Positions 37,994 through 46,780 of a DNA stretch of 64,000 nt are shown piece after piece. The translations under genes were made by a program, and so were the position numbers. The notes beneath the pieces are model-generated. The model was not told the DNA's origin and searched no databases. It saw only the letters and a list, made by a program, of their open reading frames with translations. Source of the DNA: Natronococcus sp. AD-5 (lineage in GTDB: Archaea > Halobacteriota > Halobacteria > Halobacteriales > Natrialbaceae); the NCBI RefSeq assembly GCF_030734285.1, contig NZ_CP132294.1, positions 1,426,001 through 1,490,000 on the forward strand, in the 5' to 3' direction. The number at the start of each line of letters is the position of its first letter. Positions within the stretch are counted from its first letter, which is position 1.

Positions 37994-38332
37994 ATGAACC
38001 GACCGACCACCACCGTCGCGGCGACGCTCACCGTTCGCGTGCCCCTGCGCGCCTCCGGCAGCCTCGTCGACGGCGCAGCGAGCGTCGTCGATCGAATCGA
38101 TACCGTCGACAGCATCGACGACGTGACCGTCCAGAACATCTCGCCCGGTCTCAACGATACGGCCGTCGACTGTCGCGTCCGCCTCGAACTCGCGGGCGGC
38201 GAGCACGACGACGCGATCGCGAGATGCGAGCTCGAGCGCGGCGTGGGCGTCCTCGCGGTCGACGCCGTCCGATCCGTCGAGGGCGATCCGCCCGCCGTCG
38301 AGGTCGAATCCGAACGAGTCCGGACGAGCTAA
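37994..38332 (+). CDS. Conserved-looking small protein of unknown function
   Basis: A 112-residue protein with no recognised motif. It has an alternating strand/helix pattern (VAATLTVRVPLRASGSLVDG, SIDDVTVQNISPGLNDTAVD, LERGVGVLAVDAVRSVEG), suggesting a small alpha/beta fold. Composition is acidic and haloarchaeal, which supports it as real. The ATG is nearly fused to the tRNA-like element. Its stop overlaps the stop of the XPB-like gene by three bases, tail to tail. Confidence 0.68.
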   Translation: MNRPTTTVAATLTVRVPLRASGSLVDGAASVVDRIDTVDSIDDVTVQNISPGLNDTAVDCRVRLELAGGEHDDAIARCELERGVGVLAVDAVRSVEGDPPAVEVESERVRTS

Positions 38333-40230
38333 TCCTCGTCGACCGTCCGTTCGCGAACCGTAATCCCCTTGCGGCCGAGGTGCTGGAGCTGTCGGCGGGC
38401 GAACTCCTCCTCGCGCGTCCCTCGAGTGGCGAGCACGTAGACGAGCGCCCCGCCCGCGGGTCGCATCGTGCGACCGGCCCGCTGGGTCCCCTGTCGGCGA
38501 GAGCCGCCGAGTCCCGAGGCGACGATCGCCAGGTCCGCGGTCGGGAGGTCGATCCCCTCGTCGCCGACCCGGGAGACGATCAGCAGGTCGCGCTCGTCGC
38601 GCCGGAACTCCTCGAGCAGCCGCCGGCGTTCGTGGTGTGGCGTCTCCCCGCTGAGAAACGGGACGTCGAGCGCGGCCGCGACGTCGCGACCCTGCTCGAG
38701 ATAGTCGACGAAGACGAGCGCCTTCGCGTCGGGATGGGACGACAGCAGGTACCGGACCTCGTCCACCTTTCCTCGGTTCCGAGCGGCGATGCGGTACTTC
38801 TCGCGTCCCTCCGCGGAGCCGTAGGCGTTCCGCTGTTCATCGTCGCCCCACGGGACGTACCGGATCTCGAGTTCGGGCTCGGCGACGAAACCGGCCTCGA
38901 ACAGCGCCTCCCAGTCGGTGCCGATCGGCGGACCGACGAGGGTGAAGATCTCGGTCTGGCGGTCGTCCTCCCGAATGGGACTGGCCGAGAGCCCCAGGCG
39001 GTGGCGCGACTGCAGGTGCGTGCTCCGCCGGTAGACGTCCGAGGGGACGTGCTGGCACTCGTCGAAGACCACGAGCCCCCACTCGCGGTCGTCGAACAGC
39101 GAGCGGTGGCGGTCCATCCCCGCGATCTGGTAGGTGGCGATCGTCACCGGTCGGACCTCCTTTCGGCCGCCGTGGTACTGGCCGATCTGGCGGGGCTCGA
39201 GCGTCGTGTATTCGACGATCGTGTCCGCCCACTGGCGAGCCAGGTCCCGGCTCGGCACCAGAATCAGGGTCTCGCCGCCGACGTGGGCCATCGCCCCCAT
39301 CGCGGCGACGGTCTTCCCGCTGCCCGGCGGGCCGACGAAGACGCCCTCGCCGGCCTCGGCGAATCGGTCGACCCAGGTCCGCTGGTAGTCCCGCAGCGAG
39401 ACCTCGAGGTCGACCGGCAGCTCCTCGCCGGACTCGAGTTCGCGGTGGTCCTGGACCGGGTAGCCGGCCTCGTAGAGGATGCGCTTGATCGCGGCCTCCG
39501 CCCCCTCGCGAACCCAGCCTTCGGTCTCGGAGATGGGGGCGTGGACGTGCTCCTCGTCGAGTTTCTGGCGGGCGACGTTGCCCATGATTTCGGCCGTCCG
39601 GGCCTCGAGCACGGTGTAGCCGTCCTCGTGGGTGGCGAGCCGGAACTGGTGGGCCCGATCCCACTGGCTCTCGACCCAGTCCTCGAGCGCCTCGTTCCGC
39701 TGGCCGAGCGCCTGTCGCATCGTCCTGGCGAGCCCGGCGAACGACTCGTGTGGCGCCCCCCAGACGTCTTCCGGCCTGACGACGTACCGGTAGCTCTGCT
39801 CGCCGTTGGCGTCGGCGAGGTGGGCGAACTGCGAAAGCTGGGCGCGAGTGAACTGCTCGGGACGGTCGACCACGATCTCCCGGCGTTTCGGAAAGACGAC
39901 GACTCGCTCTCGGTCGGTCAGATCCTCGAGTTCGCTCGGGTACCAGACGACGGGATCCGTCGACACCGACAGGCGCTCGAGTTTCCCGCGATCCGCGAGC
40001 GTCTCGAGGCGCCCGCTGGCCGCTTCGTGCGGGATCTCGAGGGCGCGGGCGACCGCGGCCGCGGTGAGCACCGGCGTCCCCGCTCGCTGCGAAGCGTCGT
40101 GGAAGTCGGCGAGCGTGAACTCGTCTTCGTCCCCGTCGGTGCTCTCCGTCTCGTCGGGAGACGCGTTCGGGTCGCCTACCCCGCGTTCGGTACCCGCGTC
40201 GGCGTCGCTCGAGGAACGTTCGTCGGTCAC
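38329..40230 (-). CDS. XPB/Rad25-type DNA helicase
   Basis: A 633-residue superfamily 2 helicase. An N-terminal region with a winged-helix segment (LTAAAVARALEIPHEAASGR) and a damage-recognition-like domain precede RecA domain 1: LRDYQRTWVDRFAEAGEG, Walker A VGPPGSGKTVAAM, VPSRDLARQW, the DExH box LVVFDECQH and LGLSASPIRED. RecA domain 2 has KALVFVDYLEQGRDV, VGDEGIDLPTADLAI and the arginine finger region QRAGRTMRPAGG. Archaeal XPB homologues act in DNA repair and perhaps transcription. The start is the GTG at 40230 (VTDERSSSD); no ATG fits, since upstream codons are antisense to the neighbouring gene. Confidence 0.9.
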   Translation of the reverse strand: MTDERSSSDADAGTERGVGDPNASPDETESTDGDEDEFTLADFHDASQRAGTPVLTAAAVARALEIPHEAASGRLETLADRGKLERLSVSTDPVVWYPSELEDLTDRERVVVFPKRREIVVDRPEQFTRAQLSQFAHLADANGEQSYRYVVRPEDVWGAPHESFAGLARTMRQALGQRNEALEDWVESQWDRAHQFRLATHEDGYTVLEARTAEIMGNVARQKLDEEHVHAPISETEGWVREGAEAAIKRILYEAGYPVQDHRELESGEELPVDLEVSLRDYQRTWVDRFAEAGEGVFVGPPGSGKTVAAMGAMAHVGGETLILVPSRDLARQWADTIVEYTTLEPRQIGQYHGGRKEVRPVTIATYQIAGMDRHRSLFDDREWGLVVFDECQHVPSDVYRRSTHLQSRHRLGLSASPIREDDRQTEIFTLVGPPIGTDWEALFEAGFVAEPELEIRYVPWGDDEQRNAYGSAEGREKYRIAARNRGKVDEVRYLLSSHPDAKALVFVDYLEQGRDVAAALDVPFLSGETPHHERRRLLEEFRRDERDLLIVSRVGDEGIDLPTADLAIVASGLGGSRRQGTQRAGRTMRPAGGALVYVLATRGTREEEFARRQLQHLGRKGITVRERTVDED

Positions 40231-40283
40231 TGGCGAGCATAGCAGGAGTGCGGGTAAACCGATTACGTTCGGAGGACGCCAAA

Positions 40284-40291
40284 CACTATAT
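40284..40291 (+). promoter_or_regulatory. TATA-like box for the 58-residue acidic protein
   Basis: CACTATAT lies 28-35 bases before the ATG at 40319, the standard spacing for leaderless haloarchaeal mRNAs. Confidence 0.55.
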
Positions 40292-40318
40292 GCGGATCGG
40301 CAGCGTATACCGTCCCGT

Positions 40319-40495
40319 ATGTTCCGTGCAATTCTCTCCGAAGGCCAGATCAACTGCGAGCAGTACGAACACGACGACGAGGGCGTCGAACTGTACGACG
40401 AGAACGAGGAGTTCATCGCGTTCGTTCCGTACAGCAACCTGCACGTGCTCCTCAACGAGGAGGTCTACAGCGAGGACGAGCGCTCGATCATGTAG
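40319..40495 (+). CDS. Small acidic protein, 58 residues
   Basis: A compact acidic protein: FRAILSEGQINCEQYEHDDE, then GVELYDENEEFIAFVPYSNL and HVLLNEEVYSEDERSIM. It has alternating beta strands and one cysteine, with no recognised domain. The strong TATA-like box and typical composition make it a real gene. It is divergent from XPB and its last eight bases overlap the end of TFB, which is convergent. The function is unknown; the place between an XPB helicase and TFB is worth noting but does not prove a role in transcription. Confidence 0.82.
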   Translation: MFRAILSEGQINCEQYEHDDEGVELYDENEEFIAFVPYSNLHVLLNEEVYSEDERSIM

Positions 40496-41447
40496 CCGGG
40501 CGCTGGTCGATCGCCTCGAGCTGCTCGCGGTACCTGTTTCTGACGGTGACGACGGTCGTCTGTGCGGTGTCGGCGACCGCTCGCTGCGGGATCGTCTCGT
40601 CGCAGAGCAGCCCGGCGGCGTAGATCGCCGCTGCGGCGAACCCGGTCGGTGACTTCCCCGAGTGCAATCCCTGATTGGTCGTCTCGTCGATGATCTCGAT
40701 CGCCTTCGTCTCGACGTTCTTGTCGACGTCGAGCTCCGAGCAGAATCGGGGGACGAACTGGCGAGGGTTCGTCGGCTCCAGGTTGATGTCCAGCTCGTCG
40801 GCGATGTACCGGTAGGTTCGCCCGATCTCGCGCTGGTCGACGCGGGAAACGGCGGTTACCTCCTCCAAGCTCCGCGGAATGCCCTCCTTTCGGCACGCGG
40901 TGTAGAGGGCGCTGGTGGCGACGCCTTCGATCGAGCGGCCGCGGATGAGATCCTGCTCGAGGGCCTGCCGGTAGATGACGCTTGCCGTCTCCTTGACCGG
41001 CTTCGGGACGCCGAGGGCGCTGACCATGCGATCGATCTCCGAGAGGGCGTACTTGAGGTTGCGCTCGCCCGCGTTCTTCGTTCGGATGCGTTCCTGCCAC
41101 ACTCGAAGACGGTGAAGCTGTCCGTGCTTGTCGGCGGACATCGAGTGTCCGTTCGCGTCGCGATTGCGCCAATCGATCGTCGTCGTCAGCCCGCGGTCGT
41201 GCATCGACTGCGTGAGTGGCGCACCGACGCGGGAGAGTTCGTCGTGTTCCTGGGCGTTGAACGCCCGCCACTCGGGGCCGTAGTCGATCGGATCCTCGGT
41301 TAGAACGAGCCCACACTCCTTGCAGACTCGCTCGCCGCGGTCCGGATCGTGAACGATCGTATCGGTCTCACAATCAGGACACAGCCCAGTCTCCCGGTCC
41401 CGCGACTCCGATTCGGCTCTGGCGTGATCGATTATGGACCGCGTCAT
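40488..41447 (-). CDS. tfb: Transcription initiation factor IIB
   Basis: A 319-residue TFB. The zinc ribbon (CPDC at 23-26, CKEC at 42-45) is followed by the B-reader/B-linker (YGPEWRAFNAQEHDELSRVG, GLTTTIDWRNRDANG) and two cyclin repeats (first near ERNLKYALSEIDRMVSALGV, second near DVDKNVETKAIEIIDET with TGFAAAAIYAAGLL). It recruits RNA polymerase to TBP-bound promoters. Haloarchaea encode several TFBs with partly separate regulons, so which one this is cannot be told. The ATG at 41447 gives the usual short N-terminus before the ribbon. An AT-rich AACATAAGTAAG upstream (about 41505-41520) may be its promoter. Confidence 0.95.
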   Translation of the reverse strand: MTRSIIDHARAESESRDRETGLCPDCETDTIVHDPDRGERVCKECGLVLTEDPIDYGPEWRAFNAQEHDELSRVGAPLTQSMHDRGLTTTIDWRNRDANGHSMSADKHGQLHRLRVWQERIRTKNAGERNLKYALSEIDRMVSALGVPKPVKETASVIYRQALEQDLIRGRSIEGVATSALYTACRKEGIPRSLEEVTAVSRVDQREIGRTYRYIADELDINLEPTNPRQFVPRFCSELDVDKNVETKAIEIIDETTNQGLHSGKSPTGFAAAAIYAAGLLCDETIPQRAVADTAQTTVVTVRNRYREQLEAIDQRPAT

Positions 41448-42185
41448 CAGTACCGGTAGGAGCCGTCCTGACACTGTAAGGGGTTCACATGGTTTCGCGG
41501 GAAACCCCGACTTACTTATGTTGGCTTTCAGCGGTGACAAGTAGAAAAAACCGATGACCGGCACTGCTGTCCCACCCGCCTCCTCGGAGGCGGCCAACGT
41601 TCGCACCGAAACCGTGTCCCAACGCTCCGTTCGGGGCGAAGCGATCTGCGTATCACTTCACCTGTCGAGTCAAACGTGAACAAGGGACATGAATTGGTTC
41701 CATCGTTTCAGCGAGAACACAACGTAAATCCGACGTTCATCGCGTAAGCCCCGTTTGCGGGGTCGAACCGTCGGCTGACTTTATACTCCCGCGGTCGAAG
41801 GTGGGGAATCAGTGCCATGTCGCCGACCCGCTCGTCTCCGCCGCTCGTCCGCTCATCACAGGCGTACGCGGTCGCTACACGCGTGCAATCGAACGATACC
41901 GCACGCACTCGAGCGACCCCAGCGACCCTCGCTGAGACGGCCGTCCGTCCGGTCCGGTATCGTGTTCGGAAGTCGATCCATAGCGCCTTTGCAAACGGTG
42001 CGAAACGTGGTTGTGCTTAAGAGAGTCACTGTTGGCGTACAACTTGGTGTGTCAATCGTGATCGCAATATTCGTCTCGAAAGTGCAGCGGTTGCTGTCGA
42101 TGCGGCAATCCGGCCGGCCCCTCGAACACTGCCTCCGATCGAAATCAGCTCGACCCGGGAGCACAGGTGCCGGAGGGGCAGAATA
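41448..42185. other. Large gene-free region with a hairpin and an orphan TATA box
   Basis: 738 bases between divergent TFB and DUF7344 genes. A hairpin CCCCG-TTTG-CGGGG lies at 41749-41762. Shortly after comes a good TATA-like CTTTATACT (about 41779-41787). The 67-codon frame that follows it (from 41817) has an unlikely composition. A non-coding transcript or a long leader for the DUF7344 gene is possible. GGAGG at 42171-42175 is a ribosome-binding site for that gene. Confidence 0.45.
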
Positions 42186-42782
42186 ATGTCATCGATCGAC
42201 AGCTCGCTCCCCGACGAGATCGCGTCAGTCGCGGAGTCCGACGACGGCGATCGTCTCTCGAAAGACGTTATTTTCGAACTCCTAAAGAATCGCCGCCGAC
42301 GAGAAGTCCTCTCATACCTCCTCGAGGCTGACGAAACCGTAACCCTCGGCGAACTCGCCGAACAGATCGCCGCCTGGGAGAACGATACGAACGTCAACGC
42401 CCTCAGCTCCGACCAGCGAAAGCGAGTGTACGTCGCGTTGTACCAGACCCATCTGCCGAAGATGGACGACGCCGGGATCGTCGAGTACGATCAGGACCGC
42501 GGGTTGATCACCCTGTCCGACAACGCCGACCTGCTGATGATGTATCTCGACACGGACGCCCACCGACAGGATCGGTGGGACCGCTGGTACGCGACGCTAA
42601 GCGTCATCGGCGTCGCCGTCGTCACCGCCGCGTTTCTCGGCGTCCCGCCGCTCGACGTCGTTTCGACGCTCGCTCTCGCCGGCGTCGTCGTCGGCGCGTT
42701 CTCCCTGCTGACGCTCGCACACCTCGTGACGAACCGTCGCGAGGAGCGTACCGTCAACGGAAAGCTGTCGCGAATCGAGTAA
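42186..42782 (+). CDS. DUF7344 winged-helix membrane protein
   Basis: A 198-residue protein. The N-terminal ~120 residues form a winged helix of the haloarchaeal DUF7344 type (LSKDVIFELLKNRRRREVLS, TLGELAEQIAAWEN, QRKRVYVALYQTHLPKMDDA, IVEYDQDRGLITLSD). Two membrane helices follow (YATLSVIGVAVVTAAFLGV and STLALAGVVVGAFSLLTLAH). This suggests a membrane-tethered regulator. It is preceded by a clear ribosome-binding site and sits upstream of the flippase gene, so control of the glycan locus is an attractive but unproven idea. Confidence 0.85.
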   Translation: MSSIDSSLPDEIASVAESDDGDRLSKDVIFELLKNRRRREVLSYLLEADETVTLGELAEQIAAWENDTNVNALSSDQRKRVYVALYQTHLPKMDDAGIVEYDQDRGLITLSDNADLLMMYLDTDAHRQDRWDRWYATLSVIGVAVVTAAFLGVPPLDVVSTLALAGVVVGAFSLLTLAHLVTNRREERTVNGKLSRIE

Positions 42783-43399
42783 CTCGACCCGCGGCGACGG
42801 TACGGTGCGTCTGTCGACACGCGTTCGGTCCGCTCGATCTCGGCCGCGACGTGCGGCCACCGATAGCCGCTGGTATCGGCGGTCCGGTACGGGTCGACGA
42901 GTCGCCCGTACGTCGCGACGACCGTCGAGCCGCCGTGAGCGGTCGAGAAGGACTTTTATTCACCCCACTCGTAGCGACGGTTGGCTCCCGGAGACCGTCA
43001 TCCGGCACCGGAACAGTTCGCGTGCCAGCTGCTGTTCCTGATGCGGGAGCCATCTTCTCGGAAGCGTACCGAAAACGCGGGTGTACCGAGCGCCTCGAGC
43101 ACCGGTCCCGCTCTCGCGTCCCGAATCGAAGCCGACGGTGGGCCGACGATACCGGTGACTGTCGTGACGGTACGGTCCGGAAAATCCGCGGTACGGGGAG
43201 GATTACAATGACTGTCCCGAAACTGCCACTTTCCAGTGAAAACGACAGAGTCTCGTCTCGGTCGGTGGCCGGGGTCGGCGCGTCGCTCGTGGAGCACCGT
43301 CCGTGCGTCGTTCGGATCTGACCGCCGCTATCGGTTGCGAAGGCGGAACCGACACGACAATCCGCAGCGACCGACCGACGTGCACGCGACGAGCCACCC
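42783..43399. other. Gene-free region
   Basis: 617 bases between the DUF7344 gene and the flippase. All longer frames are arginine-rich shadows. The part near 43190-43260 is less GC-rich, but I see no clear promoter. Confidence 0.45.
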
Positions 43400-44866
43400 A
43401 TGCCGGTAACGGATCGTATCGTCCAGGGGTTCAAGGCCACGCTCGGGGCGCGGCTCGTCAACAACGTCGCGAACGGGCTGCTGATGCTGTTGCTCGCGCG
43501 GTTCCTGTTGACGCCCGACGAGTACGGGCTGTTGTTTCTCGTCATCTCGATCGTCGCTATCGCCCAGCTCGGCGCGGATCTCGGGCTCTCGCGGTCGGCC
43601 GCGCGGTACGTCTCGGATCAGAAGGAAACCGACCCGTCGACGGTGCCGTACCTCGTACGGACCTCGCTGCAGTATCGGCTGTTGCTGCTCGGTATCGTCG
43701 CCGCGATCATCGTCCTCGCGCGGGACCTCATCGCCGCCGTCCTCGAGACGCCGGCGCTGTCGACGCTGCTCCTCCTGGGGACGGCGTATCTCGTCTTCCA
43801 GTCGCTGACCTCGTACCACCAGACGCTCTTCCAGGGGTTCAACCGGGTCGATCTGAGCGCCGTCGTCGAGGTCACTAACAACGTCATGCGGGTACTGTTC
43901 GTCGTCGGGTTGACCCTGCTCGGACTGGGCGTCGCCGGAGCGCTGTTCGGTTACGTCCTCGGACTCGGGCTCGCGACGGCGGTCGGCGCGGTGCTCCTGT
44001 ACCGGCGATTCTACACCCGGTACGAGGACGGCGGCGGGAGCAAGTCGCTTCGCAACCGGATGCTGCGGTACAGCATTCCGTTGACCGCAACCCACAGCGC
44101 GAACGTCCTCGACAAGCGCGTCGACACGGTGCTCGTCGCGTTCTTCGTCAACCCCGTCGCGGTCGGGTACTACGTCCTCGGGAAGCAGATCTCCGAGTTC
44201 GTCACCGTCCCCTCCGGATCGCTCGGGTACTCCATCTCGCCGACGTTCGGCGAGCAGAAGGCGAACGGCTCGCTCGAGCAGGCAGCCCGGATCTACGAGA
44301 CCTCCCTGCAGTACGTCTTCCTGCTGTACGTCCCCGCCGCGGTCGGCATAATTCTCGTGGCGGAGCCCGCGATCAACCACGTGTTCGGCGCCGAGTACGC
44401 CGGCGCGGCTCCCGTCCTCCAGGTGCTCGGGATCTACGTCTTTTTCCAGTCGATCACGGACGTTACGACGAACGGGCTGGACTACCTCGGGCGCGCGAAA
44501 TCCCGCGCGATCGCGAAGGGGGTGACGTCGGTCGGGAACGCCGTTCTCAACGTCGCCCTGATCCCGGTCTACGGCGCGACCGGGGCGGCGATGGCGACCG
44601 TCGTCACCTTCGGCACCTACACGCTGGTCAACGTCTACGTGATGCACCTCGAGCTCTCCCTGAACTTCGCCCGCCTCGGCCGATCGTTCGCGCTCGCGAC
44701 CGCCATCTCTGTCGGGATGGGTGCTCTGGTATTCCTGCTCGTCCCCTACGCGTCGAACGTGCTGGCACTGGCCGGCATCATCGCGCTCGGCGTGCTCGTT
44801 TGGGGCGTGCTGGCGACGCTGAGCGGGATGATGGATCCGCGCGAGACGATCGCGATGCTCATGTGA
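43400..44866 (+). CDS. Flippase of the oligosaccharide/polysaccharide (MATE-like, Wzx) family
   Basis: A 488-residue membrane protein with about fourteen hydrophobic segments. The opening VQGFKATLGARLVNNVANGLLM and LLARFLLTPDEYGLLFLVIS are typical of Wzx/AglR-like flippases, as is the mid-protein LLRYSIPL-like segment (MLRYSIPLTATHSANVLDKR) that opens the second half. It would move a lipid-linked glycan from the inner to the outer face of the membrane. It stands between the DUF7344 regulator and the secreted beta-helix genes, and is the natural export step for the glycan enzymes around it. Confidence 0.9.
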   Translation: MPVTDRIVQGFKATLGARLVNNVANGLLMLLLARFLLTPDEYGLLFLVISIVAIAQLGADLGLSRSAARYVSDQKETDPSTVPYLVRTSLQYRLLLLGIVAAIIVLARDLIAAVLETPALSTLLLLGTAYLVFQSLTSYHQTLFQGFNRVDLSAVVEVTNNVMRVLFVVGLTLLGLGVAGALFGYVLGLGLATAVGAVLLYRRFYTRYEDGGGSKSLRNRMLRYSIPLTATHSANVLDKRVDTVLVAFFVNPVAVGYYVLGKQISEFVTVPSGSLGYSISPTFGEQKANGSLEQAARIYETSLQYVFLLYVPAAVGIILVAEPAINHVFGAEYAGAAPVLQVLGIYVFFQSITDVTTNGLDYLGRAKSRAIAKGVTSVGNAVLNVALIPVYGATGAAMATVVTFGTYTLVNVYVMHLELSLNFARLGRSFALATAISVGMGALVFLLVPYASNVLALAGIIALGVLVWGVLATLSGMMDPRETIAMLM

Positions 44867-44992
44867 GTTCGGTCGGACTCGAGACGACCCTGAAACGTGA
44901 CGACCTGAAAACGTCGCGTTCGGCGAGTTCGACGAGAATAGTCCCGCTACGGGAGACGTCGCGCTAACGGCGCGCGAATACGGGAGCGACGC

Positions 44993-46780
44993 TCACTGAT
45001 CGCGCGCGTTGTACTGGACGTCGACAGCCGCGCGACCGACGAGGTGGAAATCCTCGATGTCGCCGTCGAACCAGTAGGCGTCGAGCCAGTCGTCGACCGC
45101 GCCGCGGACGACCTGCCCCTCGAGGACGTCCTCGTCGTCGATCGAGGCGTTCCGGTAGTCGGCTTTGACGGCCGAGCCGTCGACCGCGAAGGAGTAGGCG
45201 CTCGGGTCGTCGGCCTCGGTGCCGTCGATGACCAGCGCGTGGGGCAGCAGTTCCTGGTCTCCGTACTCGTCGGGGTCGATTTCCTCGCCGTCGAGGGTGA
45301 CGTCTGCCTCGCCGTCCGTGAACGTGACGTCGGTGAGCGCACCGGAGAACCGGTACACCTGGGTCTCGTCCGTCACGGAACTCTGGACGGTCGATCCCGA
45401 GATCGTCGTCACGTCGGCTTTCGGATCGTCGTCCGTCTCGAGTTCGATCGTGCCGTCGACCGTGACCTCGTAGCTCGTCGGCGTGCCGGTTCCCTCGACC
45501 TCGAGGACGTGGGGGAGTTCCGGCCCGTACTCGTCGGGGTCGACCTCCTCGTCGTTGACGAAGACGGTCGCCGGTCCGTCGACGGTCAGCTGCTCTAAGT
45601 CGCCGCCGAAGCGGAACGCGTCCGTCCAGTCCGCGACGGTCCCGTGCACGACGCCGTCCTCGATCTCGAGGTCGTCGTCGATGGTGGCGCCCTCCGCATT
45701 CGACGGTTCGAGCTCGCCGTCGACGGCGAACTCGTACCGGGTCGCGTCCGAGGCGGCGCCGTCGATACGGATGACGTTCGGGAGTCCGTCGTCGCTTTCC
45801 GTTTCGCCCTCGTCGGGTTTCCGTCTTGATCCCTGGCTTCCGCCGCCGGCCGCGGCCTCCTCGGCGGACGTCGGCACGCCGTCGGGAACCGAGAGATCCA
45901 ACTCCTGTTCGGATGCGATCGAAGCGCTACCCTGTACGTTGCCGTCGACCGCACCGGACTGGAAGTCGACGGAGGCGTCAGCGACGACGGCGTGCGGATA
46001 CGGGCCGGCGGCGAAGTGGGAGTCTTCGATCGTCACCGGCCCTGGCGACCAGACCCACACCGGTCGTCCGTGCTGCTCGGTGTAGCCGCCCCAGCTTCCG
46101 TTCTCGGTGGAGTAGTCGGTATCGTCGTTGTACGCGACGGAGTCGACGATCGCGTCCTCGCTGCTCGCACACCGGAACGTCGACACGCCGTTGTTCTTGC
46201 CGTAACACGATTCGAAGCGGACGCTGCCGCCGGTAGCCGTGTTCGAACAGTAAAACCCGTTGTTGGGCCATCCCTGTACGTTACAGTTCCGGAACGTCAC
46301 GTCCGCGTTACTGCTCTTGTGCATGAAGACGGCGCCGGCGCCGTGAACGAAGCCCTCGCCGTCCTTGTTCGCCCCGTCGCCGAGGTAGACGTTTTCGACG
46401 AGCACGTCGCCGGCGTCGGCGTTGATCGAGATCGCGAAGCCGTCGCCGCGGTAGAGCCCCTGGAACCCGACGTTCCGAATCGTGGCGTCGGATCCGGTGA
46501 CGTTCAGCAGAACTCCGTTTCCGTTGGAGACGTCGATCAGCGTGTTCTCGAACGTTTCTCCCTGTCCGATCTGGATCGTCTGTCCCTCCGCCTCGATGAC
46601 GTCGTAATCGTCGCCGTCCGCGCTCGCGACGCCGGTGAACGCCGCCGCCGCGGTCGTCGCTCCCGCCAGCCGCATGTAGGAACGCCGATCCAGTAATCCC
46701 GTATTACCGTCGTTTTCCGACGATTCGTTGCCGCTACCGACAGATCGCTCCGCATCCAGTACCGTAGGTTCGCGTGCCAT
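44993..46780 (-). CDS. Secreted beta-helix protein with three C-terminal repeats (Tat substrate)
   Basis: A 595-residue secreted protein. A Tat signal (LLDRRSYMRLAGATTAAAAF, twin arginine at 32-33) precedes a right-handed parallel beta-helix domain (about 57-300) with stacked-asparagine/cysteine rungs (RNCNVQGWPNNGFYCSN, ESCYGKNNGVSTFRCA). After a linker come three related modules of about 85 residues (333-420, 422-510, 512-595); the first two end DPDEYG. Each starts with LP(N/H)(V/A)(I/L) and has a YxFAVDG-like strand. The helix domain is closely similar to the protein at 47288-48211. It may bind or modify a surface polysaccharide. No catalytic residues can be named. Confidence 0.85.
   Translation of the reverse strand: MAREPTVLDAERSVGSGNESSENDGNTGLLDRRSYMRLAGATTAAAAFTGVASADGDDYDVIEAEGQTIQIGQGETFENTLIDVSNGNGVLLNVTGSDATIRNVGFQGLYRGDGFAISINADAGDVLVENVYLGDGANKDGEGFVHGAGAVFMHKSSNADVTFRNCNVQGWPNNGFYCSNTATGGSVRFESCYGKNNGVSTFRCASSEDAIVDSVAYNDDTDYSTENGSWGGYTEQHGRPVWVWSPGPVTIEDSHFAAGPYPHAVVADASVDFQSGAVDGNVQGSASIASEQELDLSVPDGVPTSAEEAAAGGGSQGSRRKPDEGETESDDGLPNVIRIDGAASDATRYEFAVDGELEPSNAEGATIDDDLEIEDGVVHGTVADWTDAFRFGGDLEQLTVDGPATVFVNDEEVDPDEYGPELPHVLEVEGTGTPTSYEVTVDGTIELETDDDPKADVTTISGSTVQSSVTDETQVYRFSGALTDVTFTDGEADVTLDGEEIDPDEYGDQELLPHALVIDGTEADDPSAYSFAVDGSAVKADYRNASIDDEDVLEGQVVRGAVDDWLDAYWFDGDIEDFHLVGRAAVDVQYNARDQ

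Noticed and set aside
38224-40242. Open frame of 672 codons antisense to the XPB-like helicase
   Set aside because: The real helicase motifs are on the other strand; this frame has none.
40231-40455. N-terminal extension of the XPB-like gene to an ATG at 40455
   Set aside because: The added 75 residues are antisense to the 58-residue acidic gene and serine-rich; the GTG at 40230 gives a normal N-terminus.
41817-42020. 67-codon frame behind the orphan TATA box
   Set aside because: The translation is basic and serine/arginine-rich without acidic residues, unlike haloarchaeal proteins; the transcript may be real but the protein is doubtful.
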